The notes below the pieces were generated by a model, which saw nothing but the letters and a program-made list of their open reading frames with translations, did not search any database and was not told where the DNA came from. Below, piece by piece: positions 1-8,739 of a DNA stretch of 60,511 bases. Position 1 is the stretch's first letter, and every line of letters begins with the position of its first letter. The stretch is from assembly GCA_016791025.1 (NCBI GenBank), contig JAEUNX010000098.1:1-60511 (forward strand), read 5' to 3'. Origin of the DNA: Zoogloeaceae bacterium (lineage in GTDB: Bacteria > Pseudomonadota > Gammaproteobacteria > Burkholderiales > Rhodocyclaceae). The position numbers and the translations under genes are program-made.

Positions 1-323
1 GCCTTGGTGGTGTAGGCGCCGGTGCACTCCAGCAGGATGTCGACGCCGTGCTTCGCCCAATCCACGCCCTTCGGATCCTTGGTGGAATAGAACGGGATGG
101 GCTTGCCGTCGATGATGATGCAGTTGTCGCCCTCGGTGGCCACCGAGGTGCCGAAGCGGCCGTGGGTGGTGTCGTAGCGCAACAGGTGGGCGTTGGTGGC
201 CAGATCGCCCGAGGCGTTGATGGCGACGACCTCGAACTCATTCTGCAGCCCCTGTTCGTAGATCGCCCGCAATGTGCAGCGACCAATCCGACCGAACCCG
301 TTGATGGCAACCTTGATGCTCAT
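1..323 (-). CDS. gap: Glyceraldehyde-3-phosphate dehydrogenase, N-terminal part (cut by window edge)
   Basis: Type I phosphorylating GAPDH, interconverting glyceraldehyde-3-phosphate and 1,3-bisphosphoglycerate in glycolysis and, reductively, in the Calvin cycle. The 107 codons present start at the ATG complementary to 321-323. They show the Rossmann dinucleotide motif INGFGRIGR near residues 7-15, the NAHLLRYDTTHG stretch near residue 45 and the LECTG motif near residue 100. The catalytic Cys domain lies beyond the window. It follows tkt with a 40-base gap on the same strand, an order often seen with pgk and fba downstream in proteobacteria. The family is clear; whether it favours NAD or NADP cannot be told from this fragment. 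Confidence 0.96.
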   Translation of the reverse strand, partial: MSIKVAINGFGRIGRCTLRAIYEQGLQNEFEVVAINASGDLATNAHLLRYDTTHGRFGTSVATEGDNCIIIDGKPIPFYSTKDPKGVDWAKHGVDILLECTGAYTTK

Positions 324-363
324 GGACAGATCTCCTGATGTAGAACTGCGTGCCTGCCGGCCA

Positions 364-2382
364 TTAGGCCAGCGCTGACTTTACTGCCTGGGCCACCGCC
401 TCGGCGGTGATCCCGAATTCCTTGTATAGCAAGCCGGCTGGCGCCGATTCGCCGAACCGGTCGATGCCGATGACGGCGCCCTCGAGGCCCACATACTTGC
501 GCCAGAAATCCGTCACCCCCGCTTCAACGGCCACCCTGGGGAGCCCAGCGGGAAGGACCGAGGCCTGGTAGGCGCGATCCTGGCGATCGAACACATTGGT
601 GCTCGGCATGGAAACGACTCGAACCGCTACGCCGGCATCGGCCAGCTGAGCCTGGGCGGTGAGCGCCAGGCTGACTTCCGATCCGGTGGCGATGATGATC
701 GCGGCAGGCTCGCCGTTGGCCGCGTCGGCGAGCACGTAGCCCCCTCGCCGGATGGCGGCCACCTGCTCGGCGCTACGGGGCTGGAACGGCAGATTTTGGC
801 GCGAGAAGCACAGGGACGAGGGGCCGTCGCTCCGCGCGAGGGCAGCCGCCCAGGCTACGGCGGATTCGGTGGTGTCGCAAGGGCGCCAGACGTCCATGTT
901 GGGCATCAAACGCAGGGTCGCGGTCTGTTCCACCGGCTGGTGGGTGGGGCCGTCTTCCCCCAGGCCGATGGAGTCATGGGTGAATACGAAGACTTGCCGC
1001 ACCTTCATCAGTGCCGCCATGCGCAGCGCATTGCGAGCGTACTCGCTGAACATCAGGAAGGTGGCGGTGTAGGGGATCAGGCCCCCGTGCAGGCTCAAGC
1101 CATTGGCGATGGCGGCCATGCCGAATTCCCGGACGCCGTAATAGATGTAATTGCCACCCGACTCGCGGGACACACCCTTGGCCCCGGACCACAGGGTCAG
1201 ATTGGACCCAGCCAGGTCGGCGGAGCCGCCGATGAGTTCCGGCAGCTTGGGGGCATAGGCTTCGATGCTGTTCTGGCTGGCCTTGCGGGTGGCGATGGTC
1301 TCGGACTTGTCGGCGACCTTGGCCAACACGGTCGCCACGTGGGCGTCCCAGTCGGCGGGGAGTTGGCCGGCCATGCGGCGCTCGAATTCGGCGGCCAATT
1401 CTGGGAAGGCGGACCGGTAGGCGGCCATGCGGGCGTTCCAGTCGCCTTCGGCAACGGCGCCAGCGGCACGGGCGTTCCAGGCGGCGTACACCTCGGACGG
1501 CACTTCGAAAGGCGGGTGGGTCCAGCCAATGTGGGCCCGGGCGGCCTCGATCTCGGCAGCGCCGAGGGGGGCGCCATGCACGTCGTGGCCGCCTTGCTTG
1601 TTGGGGGCGCCGGCGCCGATGACGGTCTTGCAGCAAATCAGGGTGGGCTGGCTGGTGTTGGCCTTGGCCTGCTGAACAGCTGCTTCGATGGCCGCCGGGT
1701 CGTGGCCCTGCACGTCCTGGATCACCTGCCAGCCGTAGGCCTCGAAGCGCTTCGGGGTGTCATCGGTGAACCAGCCCTCCACGTGGCCGTCGATGGAGAT
1801 GGCGTTGTCGTCGTAGAAGGCGATGAGCTTGCCCAGACCCAGGGTGCCCGCCAGGGAGCAGACCTCGTGGGAGATGCCTTCCATCAGGCAGCCGTCTCCC
1901 AGGAAGACCCAGGTGCGATGATCGACGATGGCATGGCCGGGGCGGTTGAACTCGGCGGCCAGGACCTTCTCCGCGATGGCCATGCCCACGGCGTTGGCAA
2001 TGCCCTGGCCTAGGGGCCCGGTCGTGGTCTCCACACCCGGCGCATAGCCGTACTCGGGGTGTCCCGGGGTCTTGCTGTGGAGCTGGCGGAAGTTCTTCAG
2101 GTCGTCGATGGACAGGTCATAGCCCGTCAGGTGCAGCAGGGCGTAGAGCAGCATCGAGCCATGGCCATTGGACAGTACGAAGCGGTCGCGGTCGGCCCAC
2201 TTGGGGTTGGCCGGATTGTGCTTGAGGTGGTGCCGCCACAGCACTTCGGCGATTTCGGCCATGCCCATGGGGGCGCCAGGGTGGCCCGAGTTGGCCTTTT
2301 GCACAGCGTCCATGGCCAGGGCGCGGATTGCACCCGTGATCTCGTTGAAAACCGGGGGCTGGACGTTTCTGGAAGCCTGCAT
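364..2382 (-). CDS. tkt: Transketolase
   Basis: Thiamine-diphosphate enzyme moving two-carbon ketol units between sugar phosphates in the pentose phosphate and Calvin cycles. The 672 residues match the usual length of about 660. Seen in the sequence: the N-terminal block [20 protein letters not shown], the ThDP/metal motif [12 protein letters not shown] near residue 163, and the pyrimidine-domain segment [17 protein letters not shown] near residue 470. The ATG at 2382 has no good Shine-Dalgarno sequence but gives an N-terminus of family-like length. It lies between phosphoribulokinase (125 bases upstream) and gap (40 bases downstream) on the same strand. That arrangement suggests a Calvin-cycle role, though the same protein would also serve the pentose phosphate pathway. 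Confidence 0.97.
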   Translation of the reverse strand: MQASRNVQPPVFNEITGAIRALAMDAVQKANSGHPGAPMGMAEIAEVLWRHHLKHNPANPKWADRDRFVLSNGHGSMLLYALLHLTGYDLSIDDLKNFRQLHSKTPGHPEYGYAPGVETTTGPLGQGIANAVGMAIAEKVLAAEFNRPGHAIVDHRTWVFLGDGCLMEGISHEVCSLAGTLGLGKLIAFYDDNAISIDGHVEGWFTDDTPKRFEAYGWQVIQDVQGHDPAAIEAAVQQAKANTSQPTLICCKTVIGAGAPNKQGGHDVHGAPLGAAEIEAARAHIGWTHPPFEVPSEVYAAWNARAAGAVAEGDWNARMAAYRSAFPELAAEFERRMAGQLPADWDAHVATVLAKVADKSETIATRKASQNSIEAYAPKLPELIGGSADLAGSNLTLWSGAKGVSRESGGNYIYYGVREFGMAAIANGLSLHGGLIPYTATFLMFSEYARNALRMAALMKVRQVFVFTHDSIGLGEDGPTHQPVEQTATLRLMPNMDVWRPCDTTESAVAWAAALARSDGPSSLCFSRQNLPFQPRSAEQVAAIRRGGYVLADAANGEPAAIIIATGSEVSLALTAQAQLADAGVAVRVVSMPSTNVFDRQDRAYQASVLPAGLPRVAVEAGVTDFWRKYVGLEGAVIGIDRFGESAPAGLLYKEFGITAEAVAQAVKSALA

Positions 2383-2507
2383 GGGGTGCTCGATACCGCG
2401 GAAAGGGCGCGATTATCGCCGAAAATCGCTGTCGGGCGATAGGGGCGGGGGCTCCGCGGCGGGCCTAAGTGTCTGGTAGAGCGACAGAAGTCAGCAGTTA
2501 CCTCGCT

Positions 2508-3383
2508 TCATACCCATTGGCGACGCCGCTCCATGAGCTTCCAGATCAGGGGGGTCAGGATCAACTGCATGGCCAGGTCGAGCTTGCCGCCCGGCACCAC
2601 GATGGTGTTAGCGCGGGACATGAAGGCGCCGCTCAACATGGTCAGGAGGTAGGGGAAATCGACCCCCCGCGGGTCCTTGAAGCGGATCACCACCATCGAC
2701 TCGTCCAGGGTCGGTACGTCCTTGGCGATGAAGGGGTTGGAGGTATCCACCACCGGTACGCGCTGGAAGTTGATATGAGTACGGGAAAACTGGGGGACGA
2801 TGTAATGCACGTAGTCGTGCATGCGGCGCAGGATGGTGTCCTGCACCGCTTCGGCGGAATAGCCCCGGACCCGGGTGTCCCGGTGTAGCTTCTGGATCCA
2901 TTCGAGATTGATCGTCGGGACCACGCCGATCAGCAGGTCCACGTGGCGGGCCACATCGACGCCCTCGGCCCGCACCGCGCCGTGCAAGCCTTCGTAAAAG
3001 AGGCAGTCGGTGCCGACTGGCAGGTCCTCCCACTCGGTGAAGGTGCCCATCGGGAGTCCCCAGCGCAGGGACTGGGCCTCGTTATGGACGTAGTACCGGC
3101 GGCGCCCCGTCGCGGATTCCCCATAGGAACGGAAGAGGTGCTCCAGTTCATCAAGGAGATTGCCGCCGGGGCCAAAGTGGCTGATGCCCGGCTCGCCGCG
3201 CTTCTCCGCCTCGTCGATGACCCGTTTCATCTCACTGCGCGCGTAGCGGTGGAAGCTGTCGCCTTCGATAACGGCCGCGTTGACGTTTTCCCGGTCGAAT
3301 ATCGCCTGGAACGTGTCTTTGACCGTGGTCGTGCCCGCGCCGGACGAACCGGTGACGGCGATGATGGGGTGCTTCATGGACAT
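2508..3383 (-). CDS. prk: Phosphoribulokinase
   Basis: ATP-dependent phosphorylation of ribulose-5-phosphate to ribulose-1,5-bisphosphate, the step that feeds RuBisCO. The 291-residue product begins MSMKHPIIAV and has the bacterial class I P-loop GSSGAGTT at residues 12-19, followed by IEGDSFHRY and the SHFGPGGN block. The frame stays open 55 codons further upstream. I place the start at 3383 because GGAG lies 9 bases before that ATG and the family begins just before the P-loop; the ATG two codons in is possible. It sits upstream of tkt and gap. No RuBisCO gene is in the window. An E. coli PrkB-like role outside carbon fixation is less likely given the tkt-gap context but not excluded. Confidence 0.93.
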   Translation of the reverse strand: MSMKHPIIAVTGSSGAGTTTVKDTFQAIFDRENVNAAVIEGDSFHRYARSEMKRVIDEAEKRGEPGISHFGPGGNLLDELEHLFRSYGESATGRRRYYVHNEAQSLRWGLPMGTFTEWEDLPVGTDCLFYEGLHGAVRAEGVDVARHVDLLIGVVPTINLEWIQKLHRDTRVRGYSAEAVQDTILRRMHDYVHYIVPQFSRTHINFQRVPVVDTSNPFIAKDVPTLDESMVVIRFKDPRGVDFPYLLTMLSGAFMSRANTIVVPGGKLDLAMQLILTPLIWKLMERRRQWV

Positions 3384-3477
3384 CGGGTGAAACTCCAGGG
3401 AAACGCTACCTGCGGTGCAACTCGAACGTCGGGGGAATCTGGCGGCTCCGGAGCAGACTGCGATGTTTAACGGGGGG

Positions 3478-4287
3478 TCAGGAGTGGGCCTGGACCCATT
3501 GTCGCCATTCCCGGAACAGCACCGGCGAAGCCGCGGAGATGACGCCACGCTTGACCGCCGGACCGGCCAGGAGGGAACCCCCGTCCAGGGCGGCCGACTC
3601 TCCGCCTGCCTCCTTGAGAATCAATTGTCCGGCGGCGTAGTCCCAAAGCATCTGTCCGCCATGCACATAGACATCCAGCCGGCCGGCGGCGACGAAGCAC
3701 CATTCCAGGGCCGAGGAGCCGAAATTGCGTTGGGAAAAATAAGGTGGACGAACGGCCAGTTCGTCGCCCAGGTGATTGCTGATGCGCTTGAAATCCACCC
3801 CGGCCACTGCGTCCTTCAACTGACATGCCGGCGTGCGCAGGGGCAGCTCGGCGCCGTTCAGGAAGGCGCCCGCGCCCTGGGCGGCATAAAAGGATTCGTC
3901 GGTGACCGGGTTGTAGACAACCCCGAGCACCGGCTCATGTTCCACGAGGTAGGCGGCGGCCACGGCAAAGAAGGGAATGCCGTTGGCGAAATTGGTGGTG
4001 CCATCGATGGGGTCGATGCACCACATGCCCCGTCTCCCGTCTTGCCACAGCCGGGCCTGTTCGGCCGGGGTCATCTCCTCGCCCAGGACCGGGCCGGGCA
4101 GCAGGCCCGGCAGGGCGGTCACCAGGCGGCGCTGGGCTTCCACGTCGGCCTCGGTGAACAGGGACCCATCGGCCTTGCGGTTGCGGGCGGTCTTCAGATA
4201 GCGCGGCAGAATTTCTTCCCGCGCGATCTCCCGCACCAGTGATTCGAGGGCGCGGGCGCGGGAAAGGCGATGGGCGGCGGATCCCAT
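3478..4287 (-). CDS. Inositol-monophosphatase-family phosphatase
   Basis: Mg-dependent, Li-sensitive phosphatase fold (IMPase/HisN/CysQ superfamily), 269 residues. The metal-binding motifs are all present: GEE at 69-71, DPIDGTTNF at 92-100 and WDYAAG at 215-220. The substrate cannot be read from the sequence; inositol-1-phosphate, histidinol-phosphate, PAP and sugar phosphates are all options. The start at 4287 is one base after the redoxin stop and is preceded by a G-rich ribosome site, so the two are probably translationally coupled. The frame is open further upstream, but that part reads as a shadow of the redoxin gene. Lying 94 bases upstream of prk, it might dephosphorylate a sugar phosphate, which is speculation. 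Confidence 0.88.
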   Translation of the reverse strand: MGSAAHRLSRARALESLVREIAREEILPRYLKTARNRKADGSLFTEADVEAQRRLVTALPGLLPGPVLGEEMTPAEQARLWQDGRRGMWCIDPIDGTTNFANGIPFFAVAAAYLVEHEPVLGVVYNPVTDESFYAAQGAGAFLNGAELPLRTPACQLKDAVAGVDFKRISNHLGDELAVRPPYFSQRNFGSSALEWCFVAAGRLDVYVHGGQMLWDYAAGQLILKEAGGESAALDGGSLLAGPAVKRGVISAASPVLFREWRQWVQAHS

Positions 4288-4288
4288 C

Positions 4289-4846
4289 TCAGGCCCCCCG
4301 CCACTTGATCGAGCAGCCGATGCTCGGATATTGGTTGGCCGGTCCTTTTCCGGTGGCGATGACGAGCCGCATGGCCTCCACCAGCTCGCGAGGCGCATCT
4401 GCCGGGGCGGCGGCCTTGTTGGATGCATCCAGGCGGCCTCGGTATTGGAGGTGCAAGTCGGCATCGAAGCCGAAGAAGTCCGGCGTGCACACGGCACCGT
4501 AGGCCAGGGCCACCTGCTGGGATTCGTCCAGGAGATAAGGGAACGGGAAGTCCCGCTCCTGGGCGATACGCACCATCTCTTCCCACCGGTCTTCGGGATA
4601 ATCGACGGGATCGTTGGACATGATGGCGACACTGGCAACCCCCTCGCCGGCGAGGGTTCGAGCATCTTCCAGGAGGCGGGGGAGGATGGCCTGAACGTAG
4701 GGGCAGTGATTGCAGATGAACATGACCACGAGCCCCTTGGGTCCTCGTACGGAGGCGAGGGCATGGCGCCGGCCGTCGGTGCCGGGCAAATCGAAATCCG
4801 GCGCGGCTCGCCCGATTTCGCACTCGGGGGTGGTGGTCCTGACCAT
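4289..4846 (-). CDS. Thioredoxin-family protein (AhpC/TSA-type redoxin)
   Basis: 185-residue thioredoxin-fold protein with no signal peptide, so probably cytoplasmic. The N-terminal APDFDLPGTDG strand pattern and the active-site segment FICNHCPYV (Cys-Asn-His-Cys near residues 44-47) place it in the redoxin group usually annotated as thioredoxin family protein. Conserved NDP and CTPDFFGFD segments follow. The predicted activity is thiol-disulfide or peroxide chemistry; the partner is unknown. It is the first gene of a leftward run with the phosphatase, prk, tkt and gap. A redox protein upstream of Calvin-cycle genes is suggestive of redox control, but no direct evidence is visible. Confidence 0.88.
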   Translation of the reverse strand: MVRTTTPECEIGRAAPDFDLPGTDGRRHALASVRGPKGLVVMFICNHCPYVQAILPRLLEDARTLAGEGVASVAIMSNDPVDYPEDRWEEMVRIAQERDFPFPYLLDESQQVALAYGAVCTPDFFGFDADLHLQYRGRLDASNKAAAPADAPRELVEAMRLVIATGKGPANQYPSIGCSIKWRGA

Positions 4847-4873
4847 CGTGGCATTTCCCCCGGAAGGGGCTCC

Positions 4874-4879
4874 TATAAT
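4874..4879 (+). promoter_or_regulatory. Possible -10 element upstream of rsmE
   Basis: A perfect TATAAT lies 62 bases before the rsmE start, in the divergent gap between the redoxin gene and rsmE. No convincing -35 is found at 16-18 bases, so this is weak evidence for a promoter. Confidence 0.3.
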
Positions 4880-4941
4880 GCGGCGTCGGCCCGCAGGGCT
4901 TCCAGCTCGCCATCCACAGACTTCGACTCGATGATAGCACG

Positions 4942-5667
4942 ATGATTTCCCGCTTCTTTTGTCCAGGCCCCCTTCGGGAAGGTGAGGAGGTGGCGCTTCC
5001 CAAGGGGGTGGGCCACCACGCCGAGCGTGTCTTGCGCCTCGCTGTGGGCGACCCGGTGGTGCTTTTCGACGGTGAGGGTGCCCAGTTCTCGGCCACGTTG
5101 AGCGCCCTGGGAGGGGTTCCCCGGGCCTTGGTGGGGCAGCGCGAAACGCCGACGACGGAGTCCCCTCTAGCGCTGACCCTGGTGCAGGGCCTTGCCGCGA
5201 GTGACAAAATGGACTGGATTATCCAGAAGGCGGTGGAACTCGGGGTGGCGGCCATTGTGCCGGTGGCGGCGGAGCGCTCAGTGCTCCAACTCTCGGGCGA
5301 GCGGGCCGAGAAGCGTCTGGCCCATTGGCGTCAGGTGGCGGTGGCGGCCTGCGAACAATGCGGGCGTAACCGGCTTCCGACGGTGGCGCCGGTGCGCTCC
5401 CTTGGCGAGGCCCTCGAAGCGGCCGGCGAGAACCGGCTGCGCTGGGTGCTCGACCCGGCAGCGGATATATCCCTGACGGCGATGATGCCGCCCGATGGGC
5501 CCCTGTCCCTTTTCATCGGGCCGGAAAGCGGCTGGTCGGCGCGGGAGCTGGAGCGTTTGCAGAGGGCCGGCGGCCGGGGAGTTCGCCTCGGCCCCCGGGT
5601 GCTCCGCACCGAAACCGCAGGATTGGCGGCCTTGGCGGCGATCCAGGCTCGATGGGGAGATTTCTGA
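4942..5667 (+). CDS. rsmE: 16S rRNA (uracil-1498-N3)-methyltransferase
   Basis: SAM-dependent SPOUT-class methyltransferase that modifies U1498 of 16S rRNA in the 30S subunit. The 241 residues match the family. The N-terminal PUA-like part carries HHAERVLRL; the C-terminal SPOUT knot carries FIGPESGW near residue 192 and the LGPRVLRTETAG loop near residue 217, the SAM-binding trefoil. MDWIIQKAVELG near residue 90 is also typical. It is the first gene of a rightward run, 37 bases before the polyphosphate:AMP phosphotransferase. Housekeeping; no anomaly seen. Confidence 0.96.
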   Translation: MISRFFCPGPLREGEEVALPKGVGHHAERVLRLAVGDPVVLFDGEGAQFSATLSALGGVPRALVGQRETPTTESPLALTLVQGLAASDKMDWIIQKAVELGVAAIVPVAAERSVLQLSGERAEKRLAHWRQVAVAACEQCGRNRLPTVAPVRSLGEALEAAGENRLRWVLDPAADISLTAMMPPDGPLSLFIGPESGWSARELERLQRAGGRGVRLGPRVLRTETAGLAALAAIQARWGDF

Positions 5668-5704
5668 CCGCCAGCCAGAGGTGGTCCACCCGGGAGGAAG
5701 CGAA

Positions 5705-7195
5705 ATGTTTGAATCGGCGGAATTGGGCCACAAGATCTCGAAGTCTGAGTACGAGGAGGCGATTCCCGGGTTGCGGGCCGAGTTGCTGGATGCCCAGTAC
5801 CAGGCGATGGATCTGGGCAAGTTCGCGGTGGTGGTCCTCATCAATGGGCTGAACGCGGCGGGGAAGGGGGAGACGGTCAATCTCCTCAACGAATGGATGG
5901 ATCCGCGCCACATCCAGACCCACGCTCCGGATGGCCCCGCGGCGGATGAACTGGAACGGCCACCCTTGTGGCGTTTCTGGGTCCGCTTGCCGCCCAAGGG
6001 GCGGATCGGCATCTTCTTTGGCAACTGGTATTCGGAGCCCATGGCGGCTCGGGTGGCCCGGCGGGCCCGCAAGGCAGAGCTTGACCAACAACTCGCCGCC
6101 ATCAACCGCTTCGAGGCGATGTTGGCCCGCGAGGACGTGCTGGTGGTCAAGTTGTGGTTCCACGTCACCAAGAAAACTCAGCGACAGCGCCTGGAATCGC
6201 TGGAGTCGGATCCGCAAACCCGCTGGCGGGTCACCCCGGAGGACTGGCGGGCCCTGAAGCGGTATGACCGAATTCGGGATGTCGCCGCCCACGCGCTGCG
6301 CTTTACCAGCTCATCGGAGGCGCCCTGGTTGATTGTCGATGGATCCGACGAACGGTTTCGCGCTCTCACGGTGGGTCGTACGTTGTTGGCTACTCTGCAG
6401 CGTCAGCTGGATCTGGCACGGGGGCGCTGGCAAGCCCGGCGGGTCGGGGCGCCGCTCGCCCCCGCCGACCCGCGGCGGAATCTGCTCACCGCCTTGACGC
6501 TGGCGCAGCCGATGACGGAGAAGGCGTACGCGAGCGAACTCCTGGCGCAGCAAGGTCGGGTCGCCCGCCTGACGCGCAGCGCAGCCTTCGGTGGCCGGTC
6601 CCTGGTTGTGGTCTTTGAGGGCATGGATGCCGCCGGCAAGGGCGGTGCCATCCGCCGCATCACGGCGGCCCTCGATGCCCGCCAGTATCACATCGTGCCC
6701 GTGGCCGCGCCCAGCGACGAGGAGCGCGCTCGGCCTTACCTTTGGCGATTCTGGCGCCACCTGCCTCGGCATGGGAAGGTGATGCTTTTCGATCGCTCTT
6801 GGTACGGGCGGGTTCTTGTGGAGCGGGTTGAGGGCCTGTGCGCCGAGGCCGACTGGATGCGGGCCTACCCCGAGATCAACGACTTTGAGGATCAGCTGAC
6901 GGCGGCGGGGGCCATCGTCGTGAAATTCTGGCTGGCGATCAGTCTTGATGAGCAACTCGCACGATTTCGCGAGCGGGAGGCCGAGCCGCACAAGCGTTTC
7001 AAGATCACCCCGGAAGATTGGCGCAATCGCGATCGCTGGCCCGACTACGAGCGGGCGGTCTGCGACATGGTCGACCGCACCAGCACTGAAGTTGCGCCGT
7101 GGACCTTGGTCGAGGCCGACAATAAGTACTTTTCGCGGGTGAAAATCCTCAAGACTTTGGCTGACCGCCTTGAGGGGGCGCTGAAATCGCCGTAA
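5705..7195 (+). CDS. pap: Polyphosphate:AMP phosphotransferase (PPK2 class II, two-domain)
   Basis: Transfers phosphate from polyphosphate to AMP to make ADP. The 496 residues form two fused PPK2 domains. In the C-terminal domain the Walker A FEGMDAAGKGG (near residue 305) and Walker B-like LFDRSWYGRV (near residue 360) are intact. The N-terminal domain keeps a Walker A-like NGLNAAGKGE near residue 49, but the FDRSWY motif has become FFGNWY, so it is probably structural, as known for class II PPK2 enzymes. The frame is open back to 5495. I chose the ATG at 5705 because GGGAGGAAG sits just upstream and the length then fits the family. The gene hints at polyphosphate use; no ppk1 or ppx is in the window. 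Confidence 0.94.
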   Translation: MFESAELGHKISKSEYEEAIPGLRAELLDAQYQAMDLGKFAVVVLINGLNAAGKGETVNLLNEWMDPRHIQTHAPDGPAADELERPPLWRFWVRLPPKGRIGIFFGNWYSEPMAARVARRARKAELDQQLAAINRFEAMLAREDVLVVKLWFHVTKKTQRQRLESLESDPQTRWRVTPEDWRALKRYDRIRDVAAHALRFTSSSEAPWLIVDGSDERFRALTVGRTLLATLQRQLDLARGRWQARRVGAPLAPADPRRNLLTALTLAQPMTEKAYASELLAQQGRVARLTRSAAFGGRSLVVVFEGMDAAGKGGAIRRITAALDARQYHIVPVAAPSDEERARPYLWRFWRHLPRHGKVMLFDRSWYGRVLVERVEGLCAEADWMRAYPEINDFEDQLTAAGAIVVKFWLAISLDEQLARFREREAEPHKRFKITPEDWRNRDRWPDYERAVCDMVDRTSTEVAPWTLVEADNKYFSRVKILKTLADRLEGALKSP

Positions 7196-7334
7196 TACTC
7201 AGGGCCGGTGAGGGGCGCAGGGATGCGAGGGGCATGCAGAAGCATGTCAGTGAACGCTGATTTGCTCCCCCCGCCGCCGGGGTGGCCTGTAAAATGGCCC
7301 GATGCTTCAGACGTAATACTTCGGTCGGAGAGCC

Positions 7335-8735
7335 GTGGCGGGCTTTTCGCTCTGCTCGGGAGGCCCTTTGAGTTCCACTGCCGCAAGCCGCTTTACCCAG
7401 CCGATCTTTTCCGGCGCCTCCGAGGAGGACATGCAGCGCTTTGTCGGCTGGGTCCGGGGTGCCGCACCCTACATCCACGCATTTGGTGGGCGCACGGTGG
7501 TAATCGGTTTCGGCGGCGAGGTGGCGGCCGGGGAACTGGGCAAGAAGCTCGCCTACGACTGCAACCTCCTCGCCGCCCTGGGGATTCGGCTGGTGCTGGT
7601 GTGCGGCGCGCGGCCCCAGATCGATGCCGAGATGGCCCGTCGGGGGTTGACCCCGGTTTTCCACAATGGTCTGCGAATTACCGATCCGGCGGCCTTGGAG
7701 TGCGTCAAGGCAGCCATGTCCTTGACCCGGCTCGAGGTGGAGGCCTTGCTGTCCCAGGGATTGCCCAACACGCCAATGGCAGGCAGCTACATGCGGGTTA
7801 CCGGCGGCAATTTCATCACCGCCCGCCCCGTGGGAGTGGTCGATGGCGTCGACTTTCAATTTACCGGTGCCGTCCGCAAGGTTATTGCGGAGGAGATTGC
7901 CGCGGATCTGGACCAGGAAAATGTGGTGCTGATCTCGCCACTGGGCATGTCTCCCGCCGGGGAGATCTTCAATATGGCCATGGAGGACGTTGCCGAGGCG
8001 GTAGCGGTCGCACTGCAGGCCGAAAAACTGGTGTACCTCGGCGATGCGCCGGGGCTTCTGGACGATGCGGGGCAACTGATCGATTCCATCACCGCCGATG
8101 GTGCCGAACGCATGCTCAAGGCCGGCAAGGGCATGACCGAGGATCTGCACCTCTATCTTCCCCACGCGATCCGCGCGGTTCGCGGTGGTGTCTCCCGGGC
8201 CCATCTCATCGACCGGGACAAGGATGGTGGCCTGCTGCTGGAATTCTTTACTCACCAAGGGGTTGGCACGGTTATCTCGCGAGATCCCCTCTTTGTCCTG
8301 CGGGAAGCCCTGGTGGACGACGTGGCGGCGCTGGTGGCGCTGATTTCTCCCCTGGAAGCCGATGGCACCCTGGTTCGGCGGAGTCGCGAACTGCTCGAAA
8401 AGGAGATCACCCGTTTTACGGTGGTCGAACATGACGGGGTCCTGGTGGGATGTGCGGCCCTCTACCCCTTCGGCGAAGACGGCTTGGCAGAGCTCGCCTG
8501 CCTAGCGGTCACGCCCGAGTATCGGCGGGCCGGCCTGGGCGACCAATTGTTGCGCCGGATTGAGGAGCGGGCCCGGGAGCTGGGGTTGAATCGCCTGTTT
8601 GTCCTCACCACCCGAACCGCCCAATGGTTCCGTGAGCGGGGTTTTGTCGAAACGGCTCCGGATGAATTGCCGAGCCAGAAGCGTGCGCTCTACAACTACC
8701 AGCGCCGTTCAAAAGTCTTGGTGAAGGGGATCTAA
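7335..8735 (+). CDS. argA: N-acetylglutamate synthase (amino-acid acetyltransferase)
   Basis: Acetyl-CoA + glutamate to N-acetylglutamate, the first step of arginine synthesis. An N-terminal amino-acid-kinase domain (GGRTVVIGFGGE near residue 51, LVLVCGARPQID near residue 88) is followed by a C-terminal GNAT domain with the acetyl-CoA loop VTPEYRRAGLGDQLLRR near residue 392. It is 466 residues from a GTG at 7335. A TTG at 7368 preceded by GGGAGG, which would give 455 residues, is an equally plausible start. The stand-alone ArgA architecture is the one typical of beta- and gammaproteobacteria. The DGC gene starts 4 bases after its stop, so the two are probably cotranscribed. Confidence 0.94.
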   Translation: MAGFSLCSGGPLSSTAASRFTQPIFSGASEEDMQRFVGWVRGAAPYIHAFGGRTVVIGFGGEVAAGELGKKLAYDCNLLAALGIRLVLVCGARPQIDAEMARRGLTPVFHNGLRITDPAALECVKAAMSLTRLEVEALLSQGLPNTPMAGSYMRVTGGNFITARPVGVVDGVDFQFTGAVRKVIAEEIAADLDQENVVLISPLGMSPAGEIFNMAMEDVAEAVAVALQAEKLVYLGDAPGLLDDAGQLIDSITADGAERMLKAGKGMTEDLHLYLPHAIRAVRGGVSRAHLIDRDKDGGLLLEFFTHQGVGTVISRDPLFVLREALVDDVAALVALISPLEADGTLVRRSRELLEKEITRFTVVEHDGVLVGCAALYPFGEDGLAELACLAVTPEYRRAGLGDQLLRRIEERARELGLNRLFVLTTRTAQWFRERGFVETAPDELPSQKRALYNYQRRSKVLVKGI

Positions 8736-8739
8736 GGCC

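Noticed and set aside
796..2013. 405-codon open frame on the plus strand
   Set aside because: Antisense shadow of transketolase; Gly/Val/His-rich with no motif, as expected for GC-rich opposite frames.
7149..8432. 427-codon open frame on the minus strand
   Set aside because: Antisense to argA; composition of a shadow frame.
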